NCBI GenBank assembly: GCA_963667425.1
Contig: OY763407.1
Location: 558,001-622,000, forward strand
DNA from: G963667425 sp963667425 [NCBI: bacterium]
Lineage (GTDB): Bacteria > UBP6 > UBA1177
Reading direction: 5' to 3'
DNA: 64,000 bases
Shown here: in pieces, positions 43,841 through 52,230 of the stretch
Layout: each line of letters opens with the position of its first letter
Numbering within the stretch: the stretch's first letter is position 1
Notes under the pieces: generated by a model
Seen by the model: only the letters and a program-made list of their open reading frames with translations
What the model was told of the DNA's origin: nothing
Database searches by the model: none
Made by a program: the position numbers and the translations under genes

Positions 43841-45226
43841 ATGAAAAAGGGTGCTTTAATGATTCTCAGTATTATTTTTATTATTGTTTTCATAAATTCA
43901 TGTGGAGATGATGATAAAAAAGAAACTTCAGACACATGCGGAAATGGAACTGTTGACAATGGTGAAGTTTGTGAAGTTGGAGATACTTTAGGATGCGATC
44001 TTGTGGAAGATGGAAGTAATGGTTATCATGGTGGCGCTGATGCAACTTGTGCAGAAGGCTGTATGAAATGGGATGTTACTGCTTGTGATCCTATAGCTGA
44101 TAATAAAAACTGTGGCGATGGAACAAAGCAGGAAGGAGAGCTTTGTGAGCAGGGTGACACTATAGACTGTTATTCAATTGGCGGATACAAAACAGGCACT
44201 GTAGTTCCATGTAACAGCACATGTGATGGTTATGATACAACTAACTGTGAAGGTTATGATGCATGTAAGGCTATTTTTAATTGTTCAGTAGCTTGCGGTA
44301 CAGATACTGATTGTCAGGAAAGCTGTTATAATAAAGGAAGTGCTGACGGAAGAACAAAGTTTACATCTCTTGATTCATGTATGCAGGCTTCATGTCCTAC
44401 AGAAACAGGTAACGATCTTACAAACTGTCTCATAGCAAAGTGTGAAACACAGTATTATAACTGTATGCCAAGTGAGAAATGTGGTAATGGTAATCTTGAT
44501 AGTGGTGAACTTTGTGATAAAGGTCATGATTATAAAATTCCTTGTGAATCTATAGAAGGAAGTGATTTCAAAGCATTAAATGATGCAATATGCGACTCAA
44601 ACTGTTCCGGTTATGACACTTATGATTGTATTCCAACTTCAGCTTATGACTGCACTCAGATAGTTAACTGCGTTAATGCCTGTGCATCAGGTGATTCAAG
44701 CTGTGAACTTGCATGTAAACAAAAAGGTTACAATGACAGTGTTGATGCATACACTCAGAGAAAAAGCTGTATCGCTACAAACTGTGCTTCAGCAACAGAT
44801 CTTAATGCCTGTATGGATGCAAATTGTGTTTATCAGAGAGACAACTGTATAACGCATGAAACTTGTGGGAATGGAACTGTAGATACTAATGAAATTTGTG
44901 AAACAGGTAAAAAAGCAGATTGCGGTGATGTAGCAAATCCTCCATATGAGCTTGAAAAAGGAGTTGAGACTTTATGTAACTCTACATGTACAAATTATTC
45001 TTCATCTTTCTGTAATGGTATTAAGGGTTGTGGCTATGTCATGAGCTGTATTGAAGGATGTGGCGATAATGCTTCATGTAAGAGTGACTGTAAAACAGAA
45101 GGTTCAAGAAGAGCCCAGAATCTTTATGATGCTGTTGTGCTTCAATGTGAAAACTGTACTGGTGACGGTTGTAAGTGTGATGAAGCAAAGAGTGACTGTA
45201 ACGCAGATTCAGATCTTCAGCAATAA
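43841..45226 (+). CDS. Modular Cys-rich surface lipoprotein
   Basis: The 461-residue lipoprotein has lipidation Cys21 (INSC) and then two alternating modules. Four A modules with CGNG/CGDG and GExC start at 33, 91, 214 and 342; they match the Myxococcota-type Cys-rich (DUF4215-like) repeat. Three B modules (about 142-208, 271-336, 397-453) each carry ten cysteines. Their opening spacing is conserved: C-x5-C-x3-C-x5/6-C-x3-C. No enzyme motif is seen. A disulfide-rich surface stalk is the likely structure. GGAGG fixes the ATG at 43841. A clear terminator follows. Confidence 0.88.
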   Translation: MKKGALMILSIIFIIVFINSCGDDDKKETSDTCGNGTVDNGEVCEVGDTLGCDLVEDGSNGYHGGADATCAEGCMKWDVTACDPIADNKNCGDGTKQEGELCEQGDTIDCYSIGGYKTGTVVPCNSTCDGYDTTNCEGYDACKAIFNCSVACGTDTDCQESCYNKGSADGRTKFTSLDSCMQASCPTETGNDLTNCLIAKCETQYYNCMPSEKCGNGNLDSGELCDKGHDYKIPCESIEGSDFKALNDAICDSNCSGYDTYDCIPTSAYDCTQIVNCVNACASGDSSCELACKQKGYNDSVDAYTQRKSCIATNCASATDLNACMDANCVYQRDNCITHETCGNGTVDTNEICETGKKADCGDVANPPYELEKGVETLCNSTCTNYSSSFCNGIKGCGYVMSCIEGCGDNASCKSDCKTEGSRRAQNLYDAVVLQCENCTGDGCKCDEAKSDCNADSDLQQ

Positions 45227-45248
45227 TAGAGTTTTTATCTGATTTTAT

Positions 45249-45278
45249 AAGGCGGCCTTTTTATGGTCGCCTTTTTTT
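45249..45278 (+). terminator. Intrinsic terminator after the Cys-rich lipoprotein
   Basis: AAGGCGGCC and GGTCGCCTT form a 9-bp stem with one G-U pair around a TTTTTAT loop, ending in a T-run to about 45278. Confidence 0.9.
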
Positions 45279-45289
45279 ATGGTCTCAGT

Positions 45290-45318
45290 TTGATTTATAC
45301 TCTAATTTTTGTTATATT
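45290..45318 (+). promoter_or_regulatory. Promoter of the AsmA-family gene
   Basis: TTGATT (45290-45295) and TATATT (45313-45318) are 17 bases apart, 50 bases before the ATG and just after the preceding terminator. Confidence 0.55.
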
Positions 45319-45367
45319 ACTCATGTTTTGGCTTTTCTTGTTATTCATCGTTTAATTGAGGGATAAA

Positions 45368-48300
45368 ATGAAAAAATTATTAAAAATTGGTCTGGTAATT
45401 ATCGTATTTTTTGTTCTACTTTTTGTAGGGTTGGCAATAACTTTAAATATCCTTTTTCCAAAGGAAAGAATTATTGCAGAATTAACCCCTGTTATTTCCA
45501 AAACTCTTAACAGAGATGTAAAAATAGGTGATGCAGGAATATCAGTTTTTCCTTATATAGGCTTTCATATTGATGATGTAAAAATAGATTCAAGAAAGAT
45601 AACCTATACTGCCTTAAAACAGTCTTCGCTTGAAAGTTATCTTAAAGAATCAGGTATTGATTCAAAAGAAAAAGAAATAATGCTTAATGGTAAATCTGTC
45701 AGCATAAAAAAGACAACGATAAACAAAGGAGATAAAATCAGTATATCTCCTAAAGGGTTTATTTATAATGAACCTTTGTTTGCGATAGATACCTTTGCTG
45801 TTTCTGTGGAGGTTATGCCGCTTATTTCAAAAAAAGTTGTTGTTGATGAAATAACTATAAAAAAACTTTCCGTTCTTGTTGAAAAAAGCAGAAGCGGTAA
45901 GTTTAATTTTGATGACATCGTTGCATCGTTAACAGCAAATTCTTCTTCAGATGAAAAGAAAGATGAGAAAAAAGCTGATTCCAAGTTTGCAGGGCTTCCG
46001 GTTACTATTTCTCTCAATGCTCTTAATATAAAAGATTCAAAAATATCATATATTGACAGACAAAAAGGGCAGAAGGTTGTTCTTGGTTCCATTAATAGCA
46101 ATATAGCCGTTTCTGTTGATCAATCTCTTGATAATATTGTTACTTCAGGAGTTACAGGAATCAAATCCATTTCTTTAAGCGATGGTAGTAGCGGTATTGC
46201 AAAAAGCGGGATGAATTTTTCTTTAAAACATAATCTAAGTATGAAACTTTCTGCTAAATCTTTTTCAATAAAGAACATTTCGCTTGGTTTTCAGCAGCTT
46301 GTTTTAAATGTTAAAGGAAACGTAAGACTCGATAAGAGTGGTAAAATAATACTTGATACAGACCTATCAACTGGAGAAATCAATCTTTCTTCTCTTAAAG
46401 ATGAAGTTCCGGCTGCTGTTTTTAAAGATATAAGCAAAATAGATACAGCTGGAAAGATGAGTTTTGCTGCCAAGGTAAAAGGCGAAATAGATCCTTCTGA
46501 TACATCAAAATTACCATCAGTAAATGGAACTTTTAACTTAAAAAATGGTAAGTTCAGCTATACTGGTATGCCGGAATCGGTAAAAGATATGAATATAGAT
46601 ATAGCTTTTACTGAGAATTCTTTAAATATAAAAGATCTGAGTTTAAAAGCAGGTAATAATCCATTTATGGTGAAAGGAACTGTTATAAATTTTGAAGAGC
46701 CGGAGCTTGATATTTTATCAAAAGGAACTCTTAATCTTCCTACAGTTGCTAAAATAGTAGCATTTCCTGAAGGAACTAAACTTGATGGCAGTATAAATCT
46801 TGATCTTACCGCAAAAGGAAAAGCTGATGTTAATAATCCTGCTTCCGTAAATGTTGATGGAAATGTTTCTCTGAATTCAGTTAACTATTCTATTTCCGGA
46901 AAACCTGCTGTAAAAGCAAATGGAGCGGTGGTTTTCAAAAACGAGGAAATATCTTCCAAAGGAATAACTGTTCAGGTAGGAAAAAGTTCTGTTACAGGTT
47001 CCTTTGATGTAAGAAATTTTCTTCCTCTTGTTTTTAAAGAAATGAAAGCTTCATACAAACCGACAGTAAGTCTTGGAGTAAATTCTCCATTTGTTGATGT
47101 TGATGAACTTTTAGGATTTATTACAGGAACTTCTGTTGAACAAACAGAAACCACTGCAACTACAGGTGATGAGGAAATTATTATTCCTACACTTCCTGAT
47201 ATTAAAGTTATCGGCAATATAAATTTCGCAAAAATAAACCTTAAAAAAACTAATTTTGGAAGTGTTAACGGTGATATATATTTCGATGAAGGGAAATTTA
47301 ACGCTAATGTTAATATGAATATTTTTTCTTCAACACTTAAAGAGACATTTAAGTTAGATATTTCCAATCCTGAAATTATTAAACTTTCAACGCTCACAAA
47401 TTTTAGCAATATTGATTTTAACGAATTTATATCAACGCTTAACAATTTCCTTCCGGACAACAAGGCTGCCTTTAAAATGGTCAAAAAAATGGATAATACT
47501 GTTTACGGTAAAGCATCTGTAAAAGCTGATTTTAATACAAAAGGAATAACGGTCAATCAGTTTACCAGCAATCTGTCAGGAGAACTTGTTGTAAAGAGTG
47601 CAAATGGAAAAGTGGCAGGTGGTACTTTAATTAAATCTATTACAGATAGCTGGCCTGATCTTCTTAAGAAATTTGTAAAATTTGACAATAATTTAAATTT
47701 TTCTTCAGCAGCATTATATGTAACTGTTGAGCAGGGCAAAATTATTATAAAAGATAGTGGATTCTCTGCTAAGGATTATGATTTGAACATGAATGGTACA
47801 ATGGCTTTTGACTCAATATTAGATATTGATGCCGGAATAAAACTAAGTAAAACAGTTTCTTCTGAAATAACATCAAAACAGAAGGCTGTGCAGAGTGAAC
47901 TTAATAAGCTTGGCGGTAAACTTGGAAAATATGGGAAAAAAGTAGCAGGTGTTGTAGTTTCTGAAACTTCGGTGCCGGCAGATAAAGATGGCAGAGTAAC
48001 CCCGGTTTTTCATATAACAGGAAAAGCAGATTCACCAAAAGCGGCTTTTGCAGGTTTTAGTTCTGAAGGTGCTGTATCAAATGGAACAGAAGGCGGTGCT
48101 GAAAATAATATTAAAACTGCAGTGGAAGATGCTGTTAATGAAGCAGCACGTAATGCTAAGGAAAAAGCTGAACAGATGAAAAAAGAGGCTGAAGAACTTG
48201 CTGCAAAAAAGAAACAGGAACTGAAAGAAGAAGCTGCCCGTAAAAAAGCTGAAGCAGAAGCTAAATTAAATGAAGAAAAGAGAAAAGCTCAGGCAGCAGC

Positions 48301-48463
48301 AGAACAAAAGAAAAAAGAAGCAGAAGCCAAAGTAGCAGCTGAAAAAGCTAAAGCAAAGGCCAAAGCTGAAGAAGAAAAAGCCAAGGCTAAAGCAAAGGCC
48401 GAAGAAGAAAAACGTAAAGCAAAGGAAAAGGCAAAAGAAAAAGCTAAGAAACTTGGTTTTTAA
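45368..48463 (+). CDS. AsmA-family envelope protein with charged coiled-coil tail
   Basis: The 1031-residue protein has one N-terminal membrane helix (about 3-27) and AsmA-type beta-rich repeats to about residue 890. The N-terminal region reads LNRDVKIGDAGISVFPYIGFHIDDVKI, as in AsmA. AsmA/TamB-like proteins form periplasmic bridges moving phospholipid to the outer membrane. From about 915 on, the tail is Lys/Ala/Glu-rich and helical, with an 11-residue tandem unit. Such a tail is unusual for the family. The start is ATG 45368 with GAGGG upstream. It is followed after 17 bases by the sialidase-fold lipoprotein gene. Confidence 0.85.
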   Translation: MKKLLKIGLVIIVFFVLLFVGLAITLNILFPKERIIAELTPVISKTLNRDVKIGDAGISVFPYIGFHIDDVKIDSRKITYTALKQSSLESYLKESGIDSKEKEIMLNGKSVSIKKTTINKGDKISISPKGFIYNEPLFAIDTFAVSVEVMPLISKKVVVDEITIKKLSVLVEKSRSGKFNFDDIVASLTANSSSDEKKDEKKADSKFAGLPVTISLNALNIKDSKISYIDRQKGQKVVLGSINSNIAVSVDQSLDNIVTSGVTGIKSISLSDGSSGIAKSGMNFSLKHNLSMKLSAKSFSIKNISLGFQQLVLNVKGNVRLDKSGKIILDTDLSTGEINLSSLKDEVPAAVFKDISKIDTAGKMSFAAKVKGEIDPSDTSKLPSVNGTFNLKNGKFSYTGMPESVKDMNIDIAFTENSLNIKDLSLKAGNNPFMVKGTVINFEEPELDILSKGTLNLPTVAKIVAFPEGTKLDGSINLDLTAKGKADVNNPASVNVDGNVSLNSVNYSISGKPAVKANGAVVFKNEEISSKGITVQVGKSSVTGSFDVRNFLPLVFKEMKASYKPTVSLGVNSPFVDVDELLGFITGTSVEQTETTATTGDEEIIIPTLPDIKVIGNINFAKINLKKTNFGSVNGDIYFDEGKFNANVNMNIFSSTLKETFKLDISNPEIIKLSTLTNFSNIDFNEFISTLNNFLPDNKAAFKMVKKMDNTVYGKASVKADFNTKGITVNQFTSNLSGELVVKSANGKVAGGTLIKSITDSWPDLLKKFVKFDNNLNFSSAALYVTVEQGKIIIKDSGFSAKDYDLNMNGTMAFDSILDIDAGIKLSKTVSSEITSKQKAVQSELNKLGGKLGKYGKKVAGVVVSETSVPADKDGRVTPVFHITGKADSPKAAFAGFSSEGAVSNGTEGGAENNIKTAVEDAVNEAARNAKEKAEQMKKEAEELAAKKKQELKEEAARKKAEAEAKLNEEKRKAQAAAEQKKKEAEAKVAAEKAKAKAKAEEEKAKAKAKAEEEKRKAKEKAKEKAKKLGF
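48347..48412 (+). repeat. Two tandem 33-base units in the AsmA tail
   Basis: Two adjacent 33-base units (48347-48379 and 48380-48412) both encode AKAKAKAEEEK, differing only at third positions. More degenerate Lys/Ala/Glu units flank them. The repeat is coding and gives a long charged helix. Confidence 0.85.
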
Positions 48464-48480
48464 AAAATAAGAGGTCATTT

Positions 48481-49767
48481 ATGAGAAAGATTTTAATTCT
48501 GACGATGATTGTTTTTTTTGTATTACAAAGTTGTTCCGATGATTCCAGTAAGGAAAAAACAGATGATGAGAATTTACCTGATGAAGATATTGTTCAAACT
48601 GATGCTGATGTAGAACCTGTAACATCAATAACTTTTACAAAAGAAACAGATGTTGTGGTTGCTGACAGTTATGATTTTGATTCTCCATACCACACTGCTT
48701 TTACTGATGTTGTAAGACTTGATAATGGAAAATACATGGTTGTTTACAGGCTTGGACCAAATCATTTTGAACAGAACGATGATAACGATGATACAAAAGG
48801 AAGAAGTGGGAAAATAATGTACCAGCTTTCGGATAATGGAACAAAATGGAATGCTCCGGCAGTGCTGATTGATGATCCTCTATATGATGACAGAGATCCT
48901 TCTATTGCGGTTCTTTCTGATGGTTCAATAGTATTAAATCATTTTAAATACTATTTTGAAACAACCAGAAAACTGGCTCATCATCATGTTTTTTTTAATA
49001 TTTCTAATGATAATGGAACAACATTTGAAGATGAAGTACAGGTAGATCCCGGTTCAATGGAATATGATGAACAGTTTCTTGATGAAGATGGAATCTGGAA
49101 AGAAAAAGATAGTTCAGTAATGCATATCAGAGCGTCTTCAGGCTCAATTGTTGAAGTTGGCAACAAACTTATCATTCCTGTTTACGGTGATAATCCTTTA
49201 AACTGGAATAATTTCTGTAAAACACCAAAATCACCAATTACTCTTTGGGAAAGTACAGATTCAGGTAAAACATGGATAATGAACTCAGTTGAACCTGAAG
49301 GAGACTATTCAAAAATCACATTACAGGAACCATCGCTTCTTGCTCTTGATGAAAACCATTTTATTATGCATGTAAGGACATCAAAAGATACCATTTCAAG
49401 TTGTTCTCCATCAAATAAAGGTTATATGATGCAGACAGAAAGTTTTGATGGTGGAAAAACATGGATACCATACACTTCTTTTGATTTCGTTGGACATGCT
49501 CCTGAACTTTACAGATTAAGCAATGGTGTTCTTGTTTCAGCTTTCAGATGGCTTTCAGATGACTTTACAAAAACAGACACCTCTTTTATTTATTCGCTTG
49601 ATGAAGGTAAAACATGGTCTGAAAGAATTTCAGTTATTGATGAAGCTAATGCAGAAACAGGTTATCCTGGTATTGTTGAAATGGATAATAATAAAATGCT
49701 TATTGTTTATTATACTCCAGGAGCTGTGGGGATTTCTGCATCAATTTATAGTTTTGTTGCAAAATAG
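48481..49767 (+). CDS. Lipoprotein with sialidase-like BNR/Asp-box propeller
   Basis: The 428-residue lipoprotein (Cys18, LQSC) has an Asp/Glu-rich linker (about 20-45) and then a beta-propeller. Five Asp-box-like motifs are readable near 117-123, 175-182, 258-265 (STDSGKTW), 321-328 (SFDGGKTW) and 372-379 (SLDEGKTW). Sialidase-superfamily members cleave or bind sugars. A conserved-type Arg (RDPSIAVLSDG at 138-148) is present, but the full catalytic set is not provable by eye. AGAGG is upstream. It is probably cotranscribed with the AsmA gene. Confidence 0.83.
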   Translation: MRKILILTMIVFFVLQSCSDDSSKEKTDDENLPDEDIVQTDADVEPVTSITFTKETDVVVADSYDFDSPYHTAFTDVVRLDNGKYMVVYRLGPNHFEQNDDNDDTKGRSGKIMYQLSDNGTKWNAPAVLIDDPLYDDRDPSIAVLSDGSIVLNHFKYYFETTRKLAHHHVFFNISNDNGTTFEDEVQVDPGSMEYDEQFLDEDGIWKEKDSSVMHIRASSGSIVEVGNKLIIPVYGDNPLNWNNFCKTPKSPITLWESTDSGKTWIMNSVEPEGDYSKITLQEPSLLALDENHFIMHVRTSKDTISSCSPSNKGYMMQTESFDGGKTWIPYTSFDFVGHAPELYRLSNGVLVSAFRWLSDDFTKTDTSFIYSLDEGKTWSERISVIDEANAETGYPGIVEMDNNKMLIVYYTPGAVGISASIYSFVAK

Positions 49768-49873
49768 AAAATTCTTTTCTTAATAATTCACACTGTTTTA
49801 TTAACTTGTAAAAATATTTAAAAATGTTATTATATACCCGTTTTTAGTTTGTTATTCTATTTTGGTATGCAAT

Positions 49874-50305
49874 ATGAATGAATGGAAGAAGAGCTTTAGA
49901 AATTTCTCCAGGGTTCTTGATCATATTGAAACTTTTATGAAACAAAAGTCTCTTACAGAAATAGAAATAGAAGCTTTTTTTTATTCTTTTGGTGCCGGTT
50001 CGGAATTAATTATGAAAATAATTTCTCAGTATGCTTTGGAATCATCTGATAAAAGCCTTTTAAAGGAAGATGATATAATTGAATATGCTTTTAAGAACAA
50101 ATTAATTTCTTCAAAAGAACATTGGGTTGATATGCTTGTTTTTGGTAAAAATCTTTCTGTAGGCTGGGCTTCAGATCTTGATATTAAAGATTGTGAAGAT
50201 AAGATAAATAAAATCAAAGAGAATTATTATAATCTTTTTCTTGAATTTACTGCAAAAATGGAAACTCTGGAAATACATTATAATGACAATATTTTTGTAG
50301 ATTAG
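49874..50305 (+). CDS. HI0074-like nucleotidyltransferase substrate-binding (HEPN-like) protein
   Basis: The roughly 143-residue, all-helical protein fits the HI0074/NTase-substrate-binding pattern: VLDHIETFMK, IEAFFYSFGAGSELIMKIISQYA, then IIEYAFKNKLISSKEHWVDMLVFGKNLSVGW. In the family the last segment is usually RN..(H/S)xY; here it is KNLSVGW. Such proteins usually pair with a minimal nucleotidyltransferase (MNT), often as a toxin-antitoxin couple. No MNT gene is adjacent. The upstream Shine-Dalgarno is weak and the start is uncertain (TTG 49862 or ATG 49874). Confidence 0.65.
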   Translation: MNEWKKSFRNFSRVLDHIETFMKQKSLTEIEIEAFFYSFGAGSELIMKIISQYALESSDKSLLKEDDIIEYAFKNKLISSKEHWVDMLVFGKNLSVGWASDLDIKDCEDKINKIKENYYNLFLEFTAKMETLEIHYNDNIFVD

Positions 50306-50375
50306 ATTGCTTTTTTCTTTTTTTTCTTGTAAAAGTATCTGATAATTCAGTTTTTTTTAACAATAACAGGTGGTT

Positions 50376-50951
50376 ATGAGCATAGAAATATTAAAAAAAG
50401 ATTCTTTTGCTGTTTCAGAATGGTCTGGAGGAACAACAACTGAGCTTTTTATTTATCCGAAAAATTCGGAATACAGAAAGAAAGATTTCCTTTTCAGATT
50501 AAGTAGTGCCACTGTTGATGATGAATATTCTGTTTTTACAAAACTTCCTGAAATTTCAAGAGTTATAGCCATTCTTGATGGTGAAATAATAATAAATCAT
50601 GAAAATCGTTATTCAAAAAATCTGAAAAAAAATGATACTGATTTTTTTGAAGGTGACTGGTATACTACAAGTGAGGGAAAAGCAAGAGATTTTAATCTAA
50701 TGATGAAAAAAGAGGTAACAGGCTCTGTGAAAGCTATTTCTATGAACTTCGGTCGCTTTTTTCTTGAGCTTGAAAAAGAGAGCAAATTCAATTTTATTTA
50801 TATTTCATCAGGAAATTGTTCTTTTTTATATAAAGGAAAAGAATATTTTATGAAAAATGGTGATTTAGCTGTTTTTTATAATGAAAAAGAACAACTCACT
50901 TTTATTTCTGATAAGGAATGTTCAGTAATTTTCTCTTTTGTTAAAGTATGA
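50376..50951 (+). CDS. HutD/Ves-family cupin protein
   Basis: The 191-residue protein has the Ves/HutD signature: EWSGGTTTELFIYP near 15-28 and FLFRLSSATVDDEYSVFTKLP. The fold is a bicupin-like barrel. HutD members sit in histidine-utilisation loci, and E. coli Ves is a cold-stress protein of unknown role. No hut gene is nearby, so the name does not imply histidine use. AGGTGG lies upstream of the ATG at 50376. Confidence 0.82.
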   Translation: MSIEILKKDSFAVSEWSGGTTTELFIYPKNSEYRKKDFLFRLSSATVDDEYSVFTKLPEISRVIAILDGEIIINHENRYSKNLKKNDTDFFEGDWYTTSEGKARDFNLMMKKEVTGSVKAISMNFGRFFLELEKESKFNFIYISSGNCSFLYKGKEYFMKNGDLAVFYNEKEQLTFISDKECSVIFSFVKV

Positions 50952-51028
50952 TAAACTGTTATATGAATTTGATTTTTATTTTTCCAGAAATAAGCTGTTG
51001 TTATTGATAAGTTTTATAAGGTTTTGCT

Positions 51029-51682
51029 ATGAAATTTGTTTTATTAATACTGGTTCTTTTCTCTTTTGGATTTTTGTCAGCTCAGGAAGAGGACAATATT
51101 GTTCTCGTGGATAACAACTTTAAAATCTCCTATTCAAATTATGATAATTATCTCTTTGGTGGTTTTAGAACTGGCTATTTTTTTCTGGAGCAGGATGATA
51201 GTGCGCCTCCATTTTATAGCGGTGTTGATCCTTCTTCAGAACGAACTAAATGGAATGGAAACGGTTTTAGCATAGGTGCTTTTTTAGGATTTAGACCTTT
51301 CAGGTACTTTCAACTTTCATTTGAATTTTCTTATGAACCGATTCGTGTTGATGAATATGGTTATGAATATGATTTAAGCATATATAATTTTTCTTTTGTT
51401 CCAGAGCTTGTTATTCCTCTTGATTCTTTGTATTTAACTCTTAACTTTGGTCTCGTTTTCTCTTCTTATAATATTGAAAGAGAAAGTGGTTACATCTCAA
51501 TACCTGAAGATTCTGATGCCTATTATGAAAAAAATGGAGATTTTTCAACAGTTGGAGTTAGAGGTGGTGCAGATTTTTTTATTTTTAAACATTTTTTTAT
51601 AGGTTTTCGTGTTTCATCAGAGGCGGTTTTAATTTCTGGTAATAGTCAGAATATTATCTTATTTTTAGGTGGCAGAATTTAA
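51029..51682 (+). CDS. Small outer-membrane beta-barrel protein
   Basis: The 217-residue protein has a signal peptide ending near SAQEED. Alternating aromatic beta strands follow, such as FGGFRTGYFFLEQ, FRPFRYFQLSFEFSYEP, LYLTLNFGLVFSSY, and it ends HFFIGFRVSSEAVL..ILFLGGRI. This is an OmpA/OmpW-like barrel size. AAGG lies upstream of the ATG. It ends 4 bases into the converging GNAT gene. The cargo or role is unknown. Confidence 0.75.
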   Translation: MKFVLLILVLFSFGFLSAQEEDNIVLVDNNFKISYSNYDNYLFGGFRTGYFFLEQDDSAPPFYSGVDPSSERTKWNGNGFSIGAFLGFRPFRYFQLSFEFSYEPIRVDEYGYEYDLSIYNFSFVPELVIPLDSLYLTLNFGLVFSSYNIERESGYISIPEDSDAYYEKNGDFSTVGVRGGADFFIFKHFFIGFRVSSEAVLISGNSQNIILFLGGRI

Positions 51683-52230
51683 TAGTTTGTGTGCCATTCT
51701 TTTTTTAAAATGCTGTAAATTTCAAGGTCAATAAATTTTTCGTCAGGAAAAAGTTCTCCATCTCTTTCTATGCCTTCAAACTGCAATCCGGCTCTTTTGG
51801 CAACATTTCTGCTCGGAATATTTCCAACTCCGCATTTTATCTGAATCCTATTCATTTCAAGTTCATTAAATGCTTTGTTTATCAATGCTTTTACACATTC
51901 AGTCATTATTCCTTTTTTCTGAAAGTTTTCTGATAGCCAGTATCCTATTTCAATTTTTCTGTTTCCTTTATCCGGCCTTACAAATCCCGCCAGTCCTGCA
52001 AATTCGTTTTTGTGTAATATTACATAATTGGTAACTTTAGATTCTTCAGGTGCATTTAATACGGAATTGATAAATGTTTCACTATCCTCAACTGTTTTTG
52101 TAAATTCTACAAAAGGAAGCCATTTTCCAAGATAATCTCTTTGAGAGTTAATGGTGTTAAAAATGTTTTCAGCATCTGAAAGCTCTATTTCCTTTAAAAC
52201 AGTTGAACTATTAATTGTTATTTTTTCCAT
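51679..52230 (-). CDS. RimJ/RimL-like GNAT acetyltransferase
   Basis: The 183-residue GNAT has the RimL-like layout. The acetyl-CoA region is GNRKIEIGYWLSENFQKKGIMTECVKALINKAF, and the closing segment is GNIPSRNVAKRAGLQFEGIERDGELF. Family members acetylate N-terminal residues, spermidine-like polyamines or antibiotics. The substrate is unknown. Its start overlaps the end of topA by 20 bases, so it is in the dprA-topA transcript. Confidence 0.88.
   Translation of the reverse strand: MEKITINSSTVLKEIELSDAENIFNTINSQRDYLGKWLPFVEFTKTVEDSETFINSVLNAPEESKVTNYVILHKNEFAGLAGFVRPDKGNRKIEIGYWLSENFQKKGIMTECVKALINKAFNELEMNRIQIKCGVGNIPSRNVAKRAGLQFEGIERDGELFPDEKFIDLEIYSILKKEWHTNY

Noticed and set aside
48266-48478. 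Minus-strand Phe/Cys-rich ORF
   Set aside because: It is the antisense of the Lys/Ala/Glu tail of the AsmA gene.
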